Source of the DNA: Spirochaetia bacterium
Lineage (GTDB): Bacteria; Spirochaetota; Spirochaetia; Treponematales; Breznakiellaceae
Assembly (NCBI GenBank): GCA_025997595.1
Contig: BNUU01000028.1
Span: 1 to 21,329, forward strand
DNA length: 21,329 nucleotides
Direction: 5' to 3'
Under the pieces are notes generated by a model. That model had not been told where the DNA came from. It did not search any database and saw only the letters and a program-made list of their open reading frames with translations. This document shows positions 1 to 7,313 of this stretch, piece by piece. Position numbers and translations under genes: made by a program. Within the stretch, counting starts at the first letter, position 1. Every line of letters starts with the position of its first letter.

Positions 1-626
1 GGTATATATATGAAACAAATACGGTTGATTCTGAAAAAGGAAAGGTATTAAATGTTGACGACATTGTTGAAACAATCAACCATTTTTCCTGTTTTAGATA
101 CTTATTGAAAACGGCAAAAGAATCTTTAAATGAATTTATTATAAAAGAGTACCATAGAATATTAAAAACCGGAACATACGATTCTCAAAAAGATTGGTTT
201 AATGTTGGGGAGTATAAAAAACGTGAAAATATGGTTGGTGATATGAAAACTACCTTGCCGGAACGCGTATCAGAGGAGATGCATGTTCTTCTTGAGAATT
301 ACCGGCAAAAGAGTATTCATACGGCTCATACAATCGAAGATATAATAACATTTCATCAAAATTTTGAAAGCATACATCCTTTTCAGGATGGGAACGGCAG
401 GGTAGGCAGATTAATAATGTTTAAAGAATGCCTGAAGAATAATGTTATACCATTCATTATTGATGAAGAACATAAACTATATTATTACCGAGGTTTAAAA
501 GAATATAAAAAAACGCCGGGATATTTAATAGATACCTGTTTATCGGCACAAGATGCATATAAAGAATATTTAAATTATTATAAAATATCATTCGCAGAAA
601 ACGGCAGTATTGAGAATAAATTCTAA
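1..626 (+). CDS. Fic-domain protein, 5' end cut off by window edge
   Basis: The reading frame is open from base 3, so the N-terminus lies outside the window; the TTG at 105 is an internal codon, not the start. The diagnostic Fic motif HPFQDGNGRVGR (H-x-F-x-D-G-N-G-R-x-x-R) is complete and encoded at about 371-407. Fic enzymes transfer AMP or another nucleotide moiety from a nucleotide to a hydroxyl side chain of a target protein; the motif His is catalytic and the acidic residue and Asn/Arg bind Mg-phosphate. The first visible residues (Y-I-Y-E-T-N-T) resemble the region of the inhibitory helix motif (S/T-x3-E-G/N) that in class II Fic proteins lies just N-terminal to the core, but the Ser/Thr would be upstream of the window. 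The gene is AT-rich. Its 3' end overlaps the convergent gene by 39 bp. No antitoxin partner is visible. Target and physiological role are unknown. Confidence 0.9.
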   Translation, partial: YIYETNTVDSEKGKVLNVDDIVETINHFSCFRYLLKTAKESLNEFIIKEYHRILKTGTYDSQKDWFNVGEYKKRENMVGDMKTTLPERVSEEMHVLLENYRQKSIHTAHTIEDIITFHQNFESIHPFQDGNGRVGRLIMFKECLKNNVIPFIIDEEHKLYYYRGLKEYKKTPGYLIDTCLSAQDAYKEYLNYYKISFAENGSIENKF

Positions 627-1493
627 TACTATTATCCATGCATTAACATTTATATTGTCTTTATACATTTTATAATATTCTCTAAAATATTGCAGACTTT
701 CATCTAACCTTAATAAATTAAGTTCACTGTGTGCCAAATTGAATAATACACAGGGGCTGTTTCTTCGAAATGCCAAAATATATTCAAGGACTTGAGTTAT
801 TTGCTTTCTATATTCGATTATTATTTCGTCATTGTTTTCAATGGTTAACAAAAAATCTGTAGCAAAATAATAAATCATTAACTCATGCAGGTTTTTTGTT
901 TTATTTATATTTACCAATTCCCTATAATGCTGGCAAAGAAATTTTTTCTTGGATTCTACGATTGTTATACTTTTGTAAGGATTAGGACCAAAGGATCGCT
1001 CCATTTTGGTTATCGGAAAATTTTCATCTTCACCATCCAATATTTTCAATAAATCCCCGGGTTTCATTGTCTTTATTATTTTATCAGTTATTTTTTCCAA
1101 GGACATAAGTGCAAGTCCCATTAATAAAGATACTCCGGCAATTATATACATATATAAATTTTCAAATATTTTATAAAATCTTGATAAAATGATTGGAACA
1201 ACAAATATAGGTATTAATGAAAAAAATATTATTTTCAGAAATTTTAATAAGTATTTTCTCCCGCCGTTTTGTAATTTAAACATAAAATTGTTTGAATATT
1301 CTACGTAATTATACATATCTACAATAAAACTATCATAGGAATATTCTATTGTTTCCTTATATTCGGTTATTTGAACCGGTAATTTATCAAAATACTCATT
1401 CAATTCATCTTCCAATATTTTACCATCAATAGTTTTATCTATGGGACTAATGACCCATCTATACAAATCTATAAGGAGTTTTATGTCTGCCAT
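588..1493 (-). CDS. hypothetical protein with two TM segments and a TPR-like C-terminus
   Basis: This 301-aa protein is not one I recognise. Residues about 84-104 and 110-130 are two closely spaced hydrophobic segments, predicting a membrane hairpin. A charged N-terminal region of about 80 residues and a C-terminal region of about 170 residues would face the same side. Residues about 245-285 (S-P-C-V-L-F-N-L-A-H-S-E-L onward, then L-D-E-S-L-Q-Y-F) have helix-turn-helix spacing reminiscent of a TPR unit. The gene is very AT-rich, like the convergent Fic gene with which it overlaps, so both may belong to the same accessory block. No ribosome-binding site precedes the ATG; a TATAAT box on the same strand lies 6 nt upstream of it. 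Function unknown. Confidence 0.65.
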   Translation of the reverse strand: MADIKLLIDLYRWVISPIDKTIDGKILEDELNEYFDKLPVQITEYKETIEYSYDSFIVDMYNYVEYSNNFMFKLQNGGRKYLLKFLKIIFFSLIPIFVVPIILSRFYKIFENLYMYIIAGVSLLMGLALMSLEKITDKIIKTMKPGDLLKILDGEDENFPITKMERSFGPNPYKSITIVESKKKFLCQHYRELVNINKTKNLHELMIYYFATDFLLTIENNDEIIIEYRKQITQVLEYILAFRRNSPCVLFNLAHSELNLLRLDESLQYFREYYKMYKDNINVNAWIIVLEFILNTAVFCE

Positions 1494-1499
1494 TATTTT

Positions 1500-1505
1500 A
1501 TTATA
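1500..1505 (-). promoter_or_regulatory. candidate -10 box for the 301-aa gene
   Basis: A perfect TATAAT on the minus strand ends 6 nt before the ATG at 1493, so transcription would start at or next to the start codon. No good -35 is visible 17 bp upstream (ATTTAT), and in AT-rich DNA a chance match is possible. Confidence 0.35.
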
Positions 1506-1611
1506 CCTATTTTTTTTACCATATAAATAGCAGACTTTTCCGTATTATAATAGGGCTGATATGCATGTAGATGGTTTGAGATTAACTTTGTAAAAAAACT
1601 GTAAGGATTTA

Positions 1612-1674
1612 ATGTTTTTTCTACAGAATCAGGATGTTGCTGCGCCGTCATTATTTACCCGTTATGCCCTTTAA
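1612..1674 (+). CDS. possible 20-aa small ORF in the intergenic region
   Basis: ATG at 1612 follows a Shine-Dalgarno-like AAGGA (1603-1607) at suitable spacing and reads 20 codons to TAA at 1672-1674. The product begins M-F-F-L-Q-N-Q-D-V-A-A-P. A TATAAT at 1546-1551 could supply transcription. I recognise no homologue, and an ORF this short can arise by chance. It is the only thing resembling a gene in the 357-bp gap between 1494 and 1850. Confidence 0.2.
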   Translation: MFFLQNQDVAAPSLFTRYAL

Positions 1675-1769
1675 AAGGTCTAAAAAATCGACTTTTTTTC
1701 TCTAACTCAATCATGTGTTTGTTATATAATTTTTGTCTAACACGGTCAAGGGCATACATATAACAATAT

Positions 1770-1785
1770 TTCGAAAAATTTCGAA
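1770..1785 (+). promoter_or_regulatory. possible twin operator (two TTCGAA palindromes 10 bp apart)
   Basis: The 10-bp unit TCGAAAAATT occurs twice in tandem (1771-1790), creating TTCGAA palindromes at 1770-1775 and 1780-1785, exactly 10 bp (about one helical turn) apart. They end 7 bp before the -35 box of the ygiW-like gene, a typical position for an activator or repressor site. No regulator is identified. Confidence 0.4.
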
Positions 1786-1792
1786 AAATTGC

Positions 1793-1821
1793 TTGACAAA
1801 ACAATTTTTGTGTTGTATTTT
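1793..1821 (+). promoter_or_regulatory. sigma70-type promoter for the YgiW-like gene
   Basis: A perfect -35 TTGACA (1793-1798) is followed after 17 bp by TATTTT (1816-1821, four of six to consensus). Transcription would start near 1828, about 23 nt before the ATG at 1851, leaving room for the ribosome-binding site GGAGGG at 1840-1845. Confidence 0.65.
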
Positions 1822-1850
1822 TGTTATAAAAGAACTATTGGAGGGTTAAA

Positions 1851-2201
1851 ATGAAAAGAATGATGTTTTTTGCGGGAATGATCGGTATTATGCTGGTATT
1901 CGGAACCGGAACTGCTGCAGCGCAGGGTTATACCGGACCTGGGCTTGATGCGGTAACCGTAGTAGAGGCGAAAAATTTTCGGGATGATACTCCGGTAGTA
2001 TTGCGGGGAAAAATCGAAAGATTTTTGGGTAATGAAAGGTATTTGTTTACCGATAGTACCGGAACAATAACGGTGGAAATAGACGACATGCTATGGGTTG
2101 GTCTTTCGATAAATCAAAATGATACCGTTGAAGTCAGCGGGGAAGTTGACAAGGACTTTCGTGGGATTGAAATAGAGGTAAACAGTATCAAAAAAATATA
2201 A
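1851..2201 (+). CDS. YgiW/YdeI-family periplasmic OB-fold stress protein
   Basis: This 116-aa protein starts at an ATG with an excellent Shine-Dalgarno GGAGGG 5 nt upstream. Residues 1-24 are a Sec signal peptide (two basic residues, hydrophobic core, A-A-A-Q end). The mature part carries the hallmarks of the bacterial OB-fold (BOF, YgiW/YdeI) family in order: G-Y-T-G-P, V-x-x-A-K, D-D-T-P-V-V-L-R-G-K-I, Y-L-F-T-D-S-T-G-T-I-T-V-E-I-D-D, W-x-G, and V-E-V-S-G-E-V-D-K-D-F. The length is normal. Family members (E. coli YgiW, YdeI, Salmonella VisP) are periplasmic proteins linked to stress tolerance and ligand binding; the exact ligand here is unknown. The gene is monocistronic, with its own sigma70 promoter, a possible upstream twin operator and a downstream hairpin. 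Confidence 0.88.
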   Translation: MKRMMFFAGMIGIMLVFGTGTAAAQGYTGPGLDAVTVVEAKNFRDDTPVVLRGKIERFLGNERYLFTDSTGTITVEIDDMLWVGLSINQNDTVEVSGEVDKDFRGIEIEVNSIKKI

Positions 2202-2207
2202 AAGGGT

Positions 2208-2239
2208 CTGTTGCGCCGTCTTTTATGGCGGCGCAACAG
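2208..2239. terminator. strong hairpin between convergent genes, probable terminator
   Basis: CTGTTGCGCCG (2208-2218) and CGGCGCAACAG (2229-2239) form an 11-bp perfect stem, extendable to 13 bp with one G-T pair, closing a 6-nt loop. On the minus strand it is followed by an interrupted T-rich tract (complement of 2190-2205), suiting termination of the peptidase gene. On the plus strand it lies 7 nt past the YgiW-like stop but is followed by A residues, so plus-strand termination would be less canonical. Confidence 0.65.
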
Positions 2240-2352
2240 AAAAAACTGTTCAAAATATTATGAAAAAATAGTTAAAGACATACGTCGTCCACAGATATCA
2301 TCGTTTTTACATCCGCCGCGAACGCGGGCCGGCCGGGTCATTTTTTCACTTG

Positions 2353-4149
2353 TCACAACAGCCCTCCCAGTTCCGTCACCAGCTTACCAAAACTTTTACA
2401 CGCCGCTTCCACGGGCGCCGGGGAGGACATGTCCACGCCGGCGGCTTTGAGGGATTCGATGGGAAAACGGGAACCGCCGGATTTGAGGAAGGCGAAGTAG
2501 TCTTCCCGTTCCTTCGCGCCCCCTGAAAGGACCCGCTCGGCAAGGGCCAGGGCGGCGGAAACGCCGGTGGAGTATTTGTACACGTAGAAGGCCCGGTAGA
2601 AGTGGGGGATGCGGAGGCCCTCAAGATCGCTAGAGTCTTCCAGGACCATGTCGCTTCCGAAGTATTTTTCCAGAAGCTTCCGGTATGCGCCCCGCAGCAC
2701 CTCTACAGTGAGGGGGGAGCCGCTTTCTTCCAGTTCGTGGGAGATTTTTTCAAATTCCGCAAACATGGTCTGCCGGTAGAGTGTGGCCAGAAGATCGTCG
2801 GCCCGTTTGTTCACCAGGTACAATTTCAGTTCCGGGGAGTCGGCGGTTTGATAAAGATGACGGAAGAGCAGTTCTTCGTTAAAAGTGCTGGCAACTTCCG
2901 CTTCAAATATCGTGTAGCCGTAGTGCATGAAGGGATTCGATTTCGCCGCATACCAGGAGTGCATGGAGTGGCCCCCCTCGTGGGCCAGGGTGAACACATC
3001 CCGGATGCTGTCTTCCTTGTAGTTCATCAGGATGTAGGGGTCCGCAGTATAGCTGCCGGCGGAGAAGGCCCCGGAACGTTTCCCCCTGTTTTCGTAACGA
3101 TCCGCCCAGCGGCCCAGGAGTCCGGTACGGAGGGTGCTGACATATTCGTCACCCAGGGGCGCAAGGGCTGCGGAGATGAGGTCCACCGCTTCGTTCCAGG
3201 TGGTCTTCTTTGTTGCTTTTTGTACGATGGGGGCGTACACATCGTAGGGGCGGAGCTCATCCAGTTTGAGGGCCTTTTTCCGCAGAGCGTAGTAACGGTG
3301 CAGGGGCTCAAGGTTATTGCCGATTACGGCGACCAGGTTGTCGTAGACCGATTCATCCACCTTGTCGGGAAAAAGCGCCGCCTGCCGCGCGGAGCCGAAG
3401 CCCCGGATGCGGGCCTTGATCACATCGTTTTTGACGGAACCGCTGTAAAGGCTTGCCAAAGTGGTCTTATGTGCCTCAAAGTGCCCGTAAAAAGCGGTAT
3501 AGGCTTTGCGGCGCAGTTCCCGGTCGGGATTTTCCATAAAGACCGACCAGGTTGACTGGGACAGGGGGCGCGGCCCTTCGGGGGTGTCTATAGAACCGAA
3601 ATTAAGGTCCACGTTGGTGAGCACCGAAAAGGTTTCCTGCGCGGTCCCCTCACCTTCGGCGTGGAGGGCGATGATCCGTTCTTCCCGGTCGCTTAAAATA
3701 TGCGGCTTATAGCGGAGGAGTTTTTTCAGGTAGATCTTGTATTCCGCAAGCCGGGGATGTTTCAGGAAAGCCTCCATGGCCGCGTCGGGGATGGTCTGTA
3801 TTTCCGGCGCAGCCCAGGACGCCTCCGCCTGTGCCTTTGAGGCGGCCATCATGAACTTGCCGGTCATGGTCCGCGCCGCGCTTGAGCCCTCGTCCTCGGT
3901 CTGCCGGAGGTCGCTGTAATAGTTCAGCCGTTCTTCCAGCAGCCCGAATTCCTTGTTGAAGTCCAGATAATCCGCAAGGCTTTCCGCGGATTTTCCCAGG
4001 GTGCCCCGGTAGGCGGGAATTTTTTCCGCCATCTTTTCATATTCCCCAAGGGCCGTATTCCAGGCCCCGTCATCAGCAAACAGTTTTGAAAGGTCCCAGG
4101 TATTTTCAATCCTTACTTCCGCACGTTCCGGTATTTTTCCATCAGCCAT
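2353..4149 (-). CDS. pepF: oligoendopeptidase F (peptidase family M3)
   Basis: This 598-aa cytoplasmic zinc metallopeptidase cleaves short peptides of roughly 7-17 residues, recycling peptides in the cell. The zinc site H390-E391-G-G-H394 sits in the family-typical T-L-A-H-E-G-G-H-S-M-H-S; E418 in F-E-A-E-V-A-S-T-F-N-E is the likely third zinc ligand. The N-terminal half contains the helical region typical of PepF. Length matches the usual of about 600 residues. I place the start at the ATG at 4149 (M-A-D-G-K-I-P), which has AGGAG (4156-4160) 6 nt upstream. An in-frame codon 9 residues further upstream has no such support. The gene is monocistronic, divergent from the lipoprotein gene at 4229, and GC-rich like a core gene. 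Large antisense ORFs across it are shadows. Confidence 0.93.
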   Translation of the reverse strand: MADGKIPERAEVRIENTWDLSKLFADDGAWNTALGEYEKMAEKIPAYRGTLGKSAESLADYLDFNKEFGLLEERLNYYSDLRQTEDEGSSAARTMTGKFMMAASKAQAEASWAAPEIQTIPDAAMEAFLKHPRLAEYKIYLKKLLRYKPHILSDREERIIALHAEGEGTAQETFSVLTNVDLNFGSIDTPEGPRPLSQSTWSVFMENPDRELRRKAYTAFYGHFEAHKTTLASLYSGSVKNDVIKARIRGFGSARQAALFPDKVDESVYDNLVAVIGNNLEPLHRYYALRKKALKLDELRPYDVYAPIVQKATKKTTWNEAVDLISAALAPLGDEYVSTLRTGLLGRWADRYENRGKRSGAFSAGSYTADPYILMNYKEDSIRDVFTLAHEGGHSMHSWYAAKSNPFMHYGYTIFEAEVASTFNEELLFRHLYQTADSPELKLYLVNKRADDLLATLYRQTMFAEFEKISHELEESGSPLTVEVLRGAYRKLLEKYFGSDMVLEDSSDLEGLRIPHFYRAFYVYKYSTGVSAALALAERVLSGGAKEREDYFAFLKSGGSRFPIESLKAAGVDMSSPAPVEAACKSFGKLVTELGGLL

Positions 4150-4228
4150 GATAAACTCCTGAAAGAAGCATAGCATATAAGAGACATAAGGTTAATTCCT
4201 CAATCCAAAAACACCGATATTAGAAACT

Positions 4229-4891
4229 ATGAACACCCTTCGCCAAAAATTTGTCATTCTTCCCGGTATTCTTCTGCTTGGGTTGTATGCCGCCTGCAAA
4301 ACCCCGGCGCCCGTTCCCGCGCCGGTACCTGCCGCTATGCCTGAGCCGGCCCCGGTTCAGGCGCCGATACCGACAGCGGCGCCGCTGCCCCCGGAGGAGA
4401 TCGACGGGGACCCCCAATTCATGCTGGTCTTTGATCGGATCGAGGCGAAAAGTGTGGGCAAGATTTCCCTTTTCTATACCCTTCAGGCAAAGAATCCCCG
4501 GCCTGATGTTTTGCCGGTGGATGTTCGTAACTGGCAGGTTGAACTGAACGGGGGGCAACCTGCAATATCGGCCATGACTGCGTTCCCACAGGAACAGCCA
4601 AGCCTGCCCCAGGGTTGGTCCGCCGTTCCGGCAGGGGGGATCACCGCCGCGCCGGGCCGTCCCGCCCGGGGCGCCCATTTTGAGGCCCTTCCCCATGACA
4701 CCGGGACCCTTGGTTTCAGGCTGGATCTGGATTTACCCGCCGATTCAAATAACTTTGATGAATACAACGCCAATCTGCAGGTGTCCCTTTGCTGGGAGTA
4801 TGAGGGGGACGACCACTCCGACACGGATCTCAGCGCAGCCGCGGCTTTTGGATCAGGTTGTGGCCAGGGGACAGGTTCCCTGCCGCTTTAG
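4229..4891 (+). CDS. proline-rich lipoprotein with possible LEA-2-like domain
   Basis: This 220-aa protein begins with a basic N-terminus and hydrophobic segment ending L-L-L-G-L-Y-A-A-C23. This is a spirochaete-style relaxed lipobox with Cys23 as the predicted lipidation site, so the protein is probably anchored in the inner or outer membrane facing the periplasm or surface. Residues about 25-55 are a proline/alanine-rich spacer with repeated P-A-P-V-P units. Residues about 62-180 (F-D-R-I-E-A-K-S, then L-F-Y-T-L-Q-A-K-N-P, then W-Q-V-E-L-N-G-G) resemble the strand pattern and N-P motif of LEA type 2 / WHy beta-sandwich domains. That assignment is tentative. The C-terminus ends in a flexible Gly/Ser tail. 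No Shine-Dalgarno precedes the ATG; a TATTAG lies 5 nt upstream. The gene converges on the EpmA-like gene with a 15-bp gap. Confidence 0.75.
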   Translation: MNTLRQKFVILPGILLLGLYAACKTPAPVPAPVPAAMPEPAPVQAPIPTAAPLPPEEIDGDPQFMLVFDRIEAKSVGKISLFYTLQAKNPRPDVLPVDVRNWQVELNGGQPAISAMTAFPQEQPSLPQGWSAVPAGGITAAPGRPARGAHFEALPHDTGTLGFRLDLDLPADSNNFDEYNANLQVSLCWEYEGDDHSDTDLSAAAAFGSGCGQGTGSLPL

Positions 4892-4906
4892 CAGTGGTGC
4901 AGTAAT

Positions 4907-5923
4907 TCAGGCCATTGGGAATGGCAGCACCCCGTCGATGCTTGATCTACCTGTTAACACCATGATGAGCCGATCCAGTCCCATGGCAACCCCGGAACAT
5001 GGGGGAAATCCGGAGGATTTCCCCTTGGGAAAGCCTACAGTATTACTGCGGGGCAGAAAGTTTTTCCAGTAATCCTGATCGACACGGTGTTTTACCAGGG
5101 CGCTTTTTTCTTTTTCCGCCGACTCATTTTCAAAAAAACAACGCACTTCCTCCGCATCGGTTTCTTCCGAATAACAGTTTGCCAGTTCTATGCCGCGGAC
5201 GTAGAGTTCCCACCGTTCCACGGTTTTGCCGCCATTGTTTTTTTGCGCCAGGCAGGGAACGAAGGCGGGGTAGTCGATTAAGGCCGTTGGCTTGTCCTTC
5301 GGCAAATTCGGCTCCACCGCATGGATAAAGATCAAATCGTAGAGAGATGCCGTATCGAGTCCCGGCGGAGGGTCGAGGCCCAGCCTTCGGGCCTCAGCTT
5401 CCATACTGCCGTTGGCCGCCGCCGTGTACAGATCAAACCCCGCCCAGCGGGCAAAGGCCTCTTCCATGGTGATGCGCAGGAAGGGCGGGCGGAGACTAAC
5501 CGGCCCGGTCTCCGCCGAATCCCCCAACAGGCTTGAAAAAAATTCCTCCGTGAGGGCGAGGCTGTCCAGGTAATTTGCGCCCATGGTGTAGTATTCCAGC
5601 ATGGTGAATTCCGGGCTGTGGAAGCGGCCGGTTGATTCGCCGTTGCGGAAGCATTTGCAGATCTGGTAGAGGCTTTGCCGGTGGTCGGCGATGAGTTTTT
5701 TCATCCAGATTTCCGGGGAAGGGATGAGCCAGAGGGGCTCAGCCTGCCGGGTTTTGCTCCCCTCCGGGGGAATGCGGCCGGTCTCAAAAACTTCCAGGCA
5801 GGATTCGGGGATCAGGTCCGGGCTGAGGAGGGGGGTGTCCACTTCCAGGTACTGCCGCTCGTCAAAAAAGGCGCGGACCCGCCGGATGATCCGCGCGCGC
5901 TCCCGCAAAAGTTCAAGGTCCAT
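4907..5923 (-). CDS. epmA: EpmA-type EF-P lysine lysyltransferase (lysyl-tRNA synthetase paralogue)
   Basis: This 338-aa protein is a class II aminoacyl-tRNA synthetase catalytic core without the N-terminal anticodon-binding domain, the architecture of EpmA/PoxA/GenX. EpmA activates (R)-beta-lysine with ATP and joins it to a conserved lysine of translation factor EF-P, relieving stalling at polyproline. Motif 2 is visible at residues 88-110 (C-F-R-N-G-E, then H-S-P-E-F-T-M-L-E-Y) and motif 3 near 311-325 (G-V-A-M-G-L-D-R-L). The ORF extends to a GTG at 5938. I prefer the ATG at 5923 because a TGCTATCAT extended -10 element (5929-5937) lies just upstream, so the transcript probably begins at that ATG. 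No Shine-Dalgarno supports either choice. The EpmB aminomutase and EF-P genes are not in this window. Free-standing lysyl-tRNA synthetase is unlikely given the length. Confidence 0.88.
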   Translation of the reverse strand: MDLELLRERARIIRRVRAFFDERQYLEVDTPLLSPDLIPESCLEVFETGRIPPEGSKTRQAEPLWLIPSPEIWMKKLIADHRQSLYQICKCFRNGESTGRFHSPEFTMLEYYTMGANYLDSLALTEEFFSSLLGDSAETGPVSLRPPFLRITMEEAFARWAGFDLYTAAANGSMEAEARRLGLDPPPGLDTASLYDLIFIHAVEPNLPKDKPTALIDYPAFVPCLAQKNNGGKTVERWELYVRGIELANCYSEETDAEEVRCFFENESAEKEKSALVKHRVDQDYWKNFLPRSNTVGFPKGKSSGFPPCSGVAMGLDRLIMVLTGRSSIDGVLPFPMA

Positions 5924-5928
5924 TAGCC

Positions 5929-5937
5929 ATGATAGCA
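5929..5937 (-). promoter_or_regulatory. extended -10 element of epmA, implying a leaderless transcript
   Basis: On the minus strand TGC precedes TATCAT (five of six to consensus), ending 5 nt before the ATG at 5923. No Shine-Dalgarno is present between them. A TTGACG lies about 24 bp upstream, too far for a standard -35. Confidence 0.4.
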
Positions 5938-5986
5938 CAAAAGGGCGGGGGGATGAAGCGTCAATCGTATTACCCCATTAAGTATA

Positions 5987-6787
5987 TTATTTTATTCTAT
6001 ACTCATACACGCTTCCCGTTCCCCAACTACCTACATATAAGGTGTTTCCATGTATTAGTAACGCAACACAACCACTTATGCCATCAACTACAATTCTTGT
6101 TGAACCGTTTAGTAAAAGGAGCCGCACACATCCATCTCCATTATCAGCGGCAAAAATTTCATTCTGCGAACTAATGTCAATGCCGACTCCCGGCCTTCCA
6201 AAATCATTGGAAAAAGGTCTGCTTGTTCCGTCAGCAAATACTTTGATAATGCTGCCTCCGTAATTTGTAACATAAAGATTACCGTCCAAGTCCTCAACCA
6301 CTCCAACCGGCGTTCTCATGCCCTTCGCAACCAATTCAACCTTGCCGGAAGCGTTCACTTTGACAATTTCGTTGCTGCTTCGGTTGGCTGCCAGCAATTC
6401 ACCGTTTTTATTGAACGATATTCCGGTAGGGGTATGTAACCCTCTTGCGAAAATAATTTTGTTTTTATTCTTCGCAATGCGGTAAATCACATTTTGTGAA
6501 TAGTCGGCAACGTACAAATTACCGTCATTGTCAAAAGCCAGGCCGGCCGGTGACCCCATGTTATCAGCGAAAATAGTATGATTACCCTTTGTATCGAGTT
6601 TCGAGACGCTGCCTCCGCTCCAGTTTGAAACATACAAATTCCCCTCACGGTCTACAGCGATTCCGGTGGGAGAACTAAAACCGGTATGCGTTTTCTCCAA
6701 TACCCACTCAGCCGTTTTTCCCTGTGCATTGCCTTGCCCAAGACTTAAAAAAACCAAAAGAACAACATTGAGCATTAGTTTTAACAT
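5987..6787 (-). CDS. secreted NHL-repeat / SMP-30-like beta-propeller protein
   Basis: This 266-aa protein has a signal peptide at residues 1-22 (M-L-K-L-M-L-N-V-V-L-L-V-F-L-S-L, then G-N-A-Q). About six NHL-type blades follow, each with the pattern P-x-G-(I/V/L)-A-(V/F)-(D/N)-x-x-G-N-L-Y-V-(S/A)-(N/D), visible four or five times. NHL propellers are ligand- or protein-binding scaffolds; related SMP-30/strictosidine-synthase propellers bind Ca and hydrolyse lactones, so a lactonase-like role is possible, but I see no decisive catalytic set. The ATG at 6787 follows AAGGAGGG within the end of the upstream gene; the ORF extends further upstream but lacks such a site. It starts 1 nt after the stop of the carboxymuconolactone-decarboxylase-like gene, so the two are translationally coupled. 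Being AT-rich, it is probably acquired. Confidence 0.8.
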   Translation of the reverse strand: MLKLMLNVVLLVFLSLGQGNAQGKTAEWVLEKTHTGFSSPTGIAVDREGNLYVSNWSGGSVSKLDTKGNHTIFADNMGSPAGLAFDNDGNLYVADYSQNVIYRIAKNKNKIIFARGLHTPTGISFNKNGELLAANRSSNEIVKVNASGKVELVAKGMRTPVGVVEDLDGNLYVTNYGGSIIKVFADGTSRPFSNDFGRPGVGIDISSQNEIFAADNGDGCVRLLLLNGSTRIVVDGISGCVALLIHGNTLYVGSWGTGSVYEYRIK

Positions 6788-6788
6788 A

Positions 6789-7178
6789 CTATTTTCCCTC
6801 CTTGATTTCCCGCTCCGCAAATACTTTTTTTGCCTCATTGACGGCATTAAGCACTTTTGGAAAACCGGTATAGGGTATACATTGAATAAAAGTTTCAATC
6901 ACTTTTGCTGGTGTTATACCCACATTCAATGATCCGTTAATGTGAACCGCTAATTGCGGCTCACAGCCTCCTGCCGTCAACAAACTGGTAATGGTTATAA
7001 GCTCTCTTTCCTGTAAAGAAAGCCCCGTTCGGCAGTAAATGTCCCCAAAGGCAAATTCAATGATGTATTTGCCCAAATCCGGCGCTATTGTTTTCAATGA
7101 AGCAATAACATTTTGCCCCGCACTGCCGTCTACCTCGTTTAGCCTGTCTGTCCCTTTCTGAAAGCGTGTGTTTTCCAT
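6789..7178 (-). CDS. carboxymuconolactone decarboxylase family protein (AhpD-like fold)
   Basis: This 129-aa protein matches the CMD family pattern: G-D-I-Y-C-R-T-G-L-S-L-Q-E-R-E-L-I-T-I-T-S, then G-G-C-E-P-Q-L-A-V-H-I-N-G-S-L-N-V-G-I-T, then E-T-F-I-Q-C-I-P-Y-T-G-F-P. It keeps the Glu, His and single Cys typical of gamma-carboxymuconolactone-decarboxylase-like members but lacks the C-x-x-C of AhpD peroxidase partners. Such stand-alone proteins are often redox or aldehyde-stress associated rather than truly protocatechuate-pathway enzymes. The ATG has GAGGAGG 7 nt upstream. It is the first gene of a two-gene operon with the NHL protein and is transcribed from a promoter with MerR-type geometry facing the merR gene. 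In Bacillus subtilis the AdhR (MerR family) regulon includes a similar small protein, YraC, which supports an electrophile/aldehyde-stress link here by analogy. Confidence 0.85.
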   Translation of the reverse strand: MENTRFQKGTDRLNEVDGSAGQNVIASLKTIAPDLGKYIIEFAFGDIYCRTGLSLQERELITITSLLTAGGCEPQLAVHINGSLNVGITPAKVIETFIQCIPYTGFPKVLNAVNEAKKVFAEREIKEGK

Positions 7179-7210
7179 TGGAAAACCTCCTCAATAAAGA
7201 TTACATTTAG

Positions 7211-7241
7211 AAGATACAACCTAGAGTGAACTCGAAGTCAA
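7211..7241 (-). promoter_or_regulatory. MerR-type promoter/operator of the CMD-NHL operon
   Basis: On the minus strand -35 TTGACT (7236-7241) and -10 TATCTT (7211-7216) are separated by exactly 19 bp, the over-long spacer characteristic of MerR-activated promoters. Within the spacer lies an inverted repeat, ACTTCGAGT / ACTCTAGGT around a 2-bp centre (7219-7238), with seven of nine positions symmetrical. It matches the general form of AdhR-like thiol/aldehyde-sensor operators. The divergent merR gene at 7314 is the obvious regulator. Confidence 0.8.
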
Positions 7242-7277
7242 ACGTTTTCTGAAAAAAATTTTACCTGAAACGTTCTC

Positions 7278-7306
7278 TTGAAACAATTTTTGTCATATTC
7301 TATAAT
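7278..7306 (+). promoter_or_regulatory. sigma70-type promoter of merR, apparently leaderless
   Basis: TTGAAA (7278-7283), 17 bp, then TATAAT (7301-7306) is a near-consensus promoter. It ends 7 nt before the ATG at 7314, so RNA should start at the start codon; no Shine-Dalgarno lies between. Two AACGTT palindromes (7241-7246 and 7269-7274) sit between this promoter and the divergent one and may bind a regulator. Confidence 0.75.
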
Positions 7307-7313
7307 CCAGAGT

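Noticed and set aside
2602..3555. 317-aa plus-strand ORF
   Set aside because: It lies wholly antisense to pepF, which has an intact zinc site and full length. Its composition is that of a GC-rich shadow frame.
6105..6306. Small ORFs antisense to or out of frame with the NHL gene
   Set aside because: They lie inside the NHL coding region and show no motifs or ribosome-binding sites.
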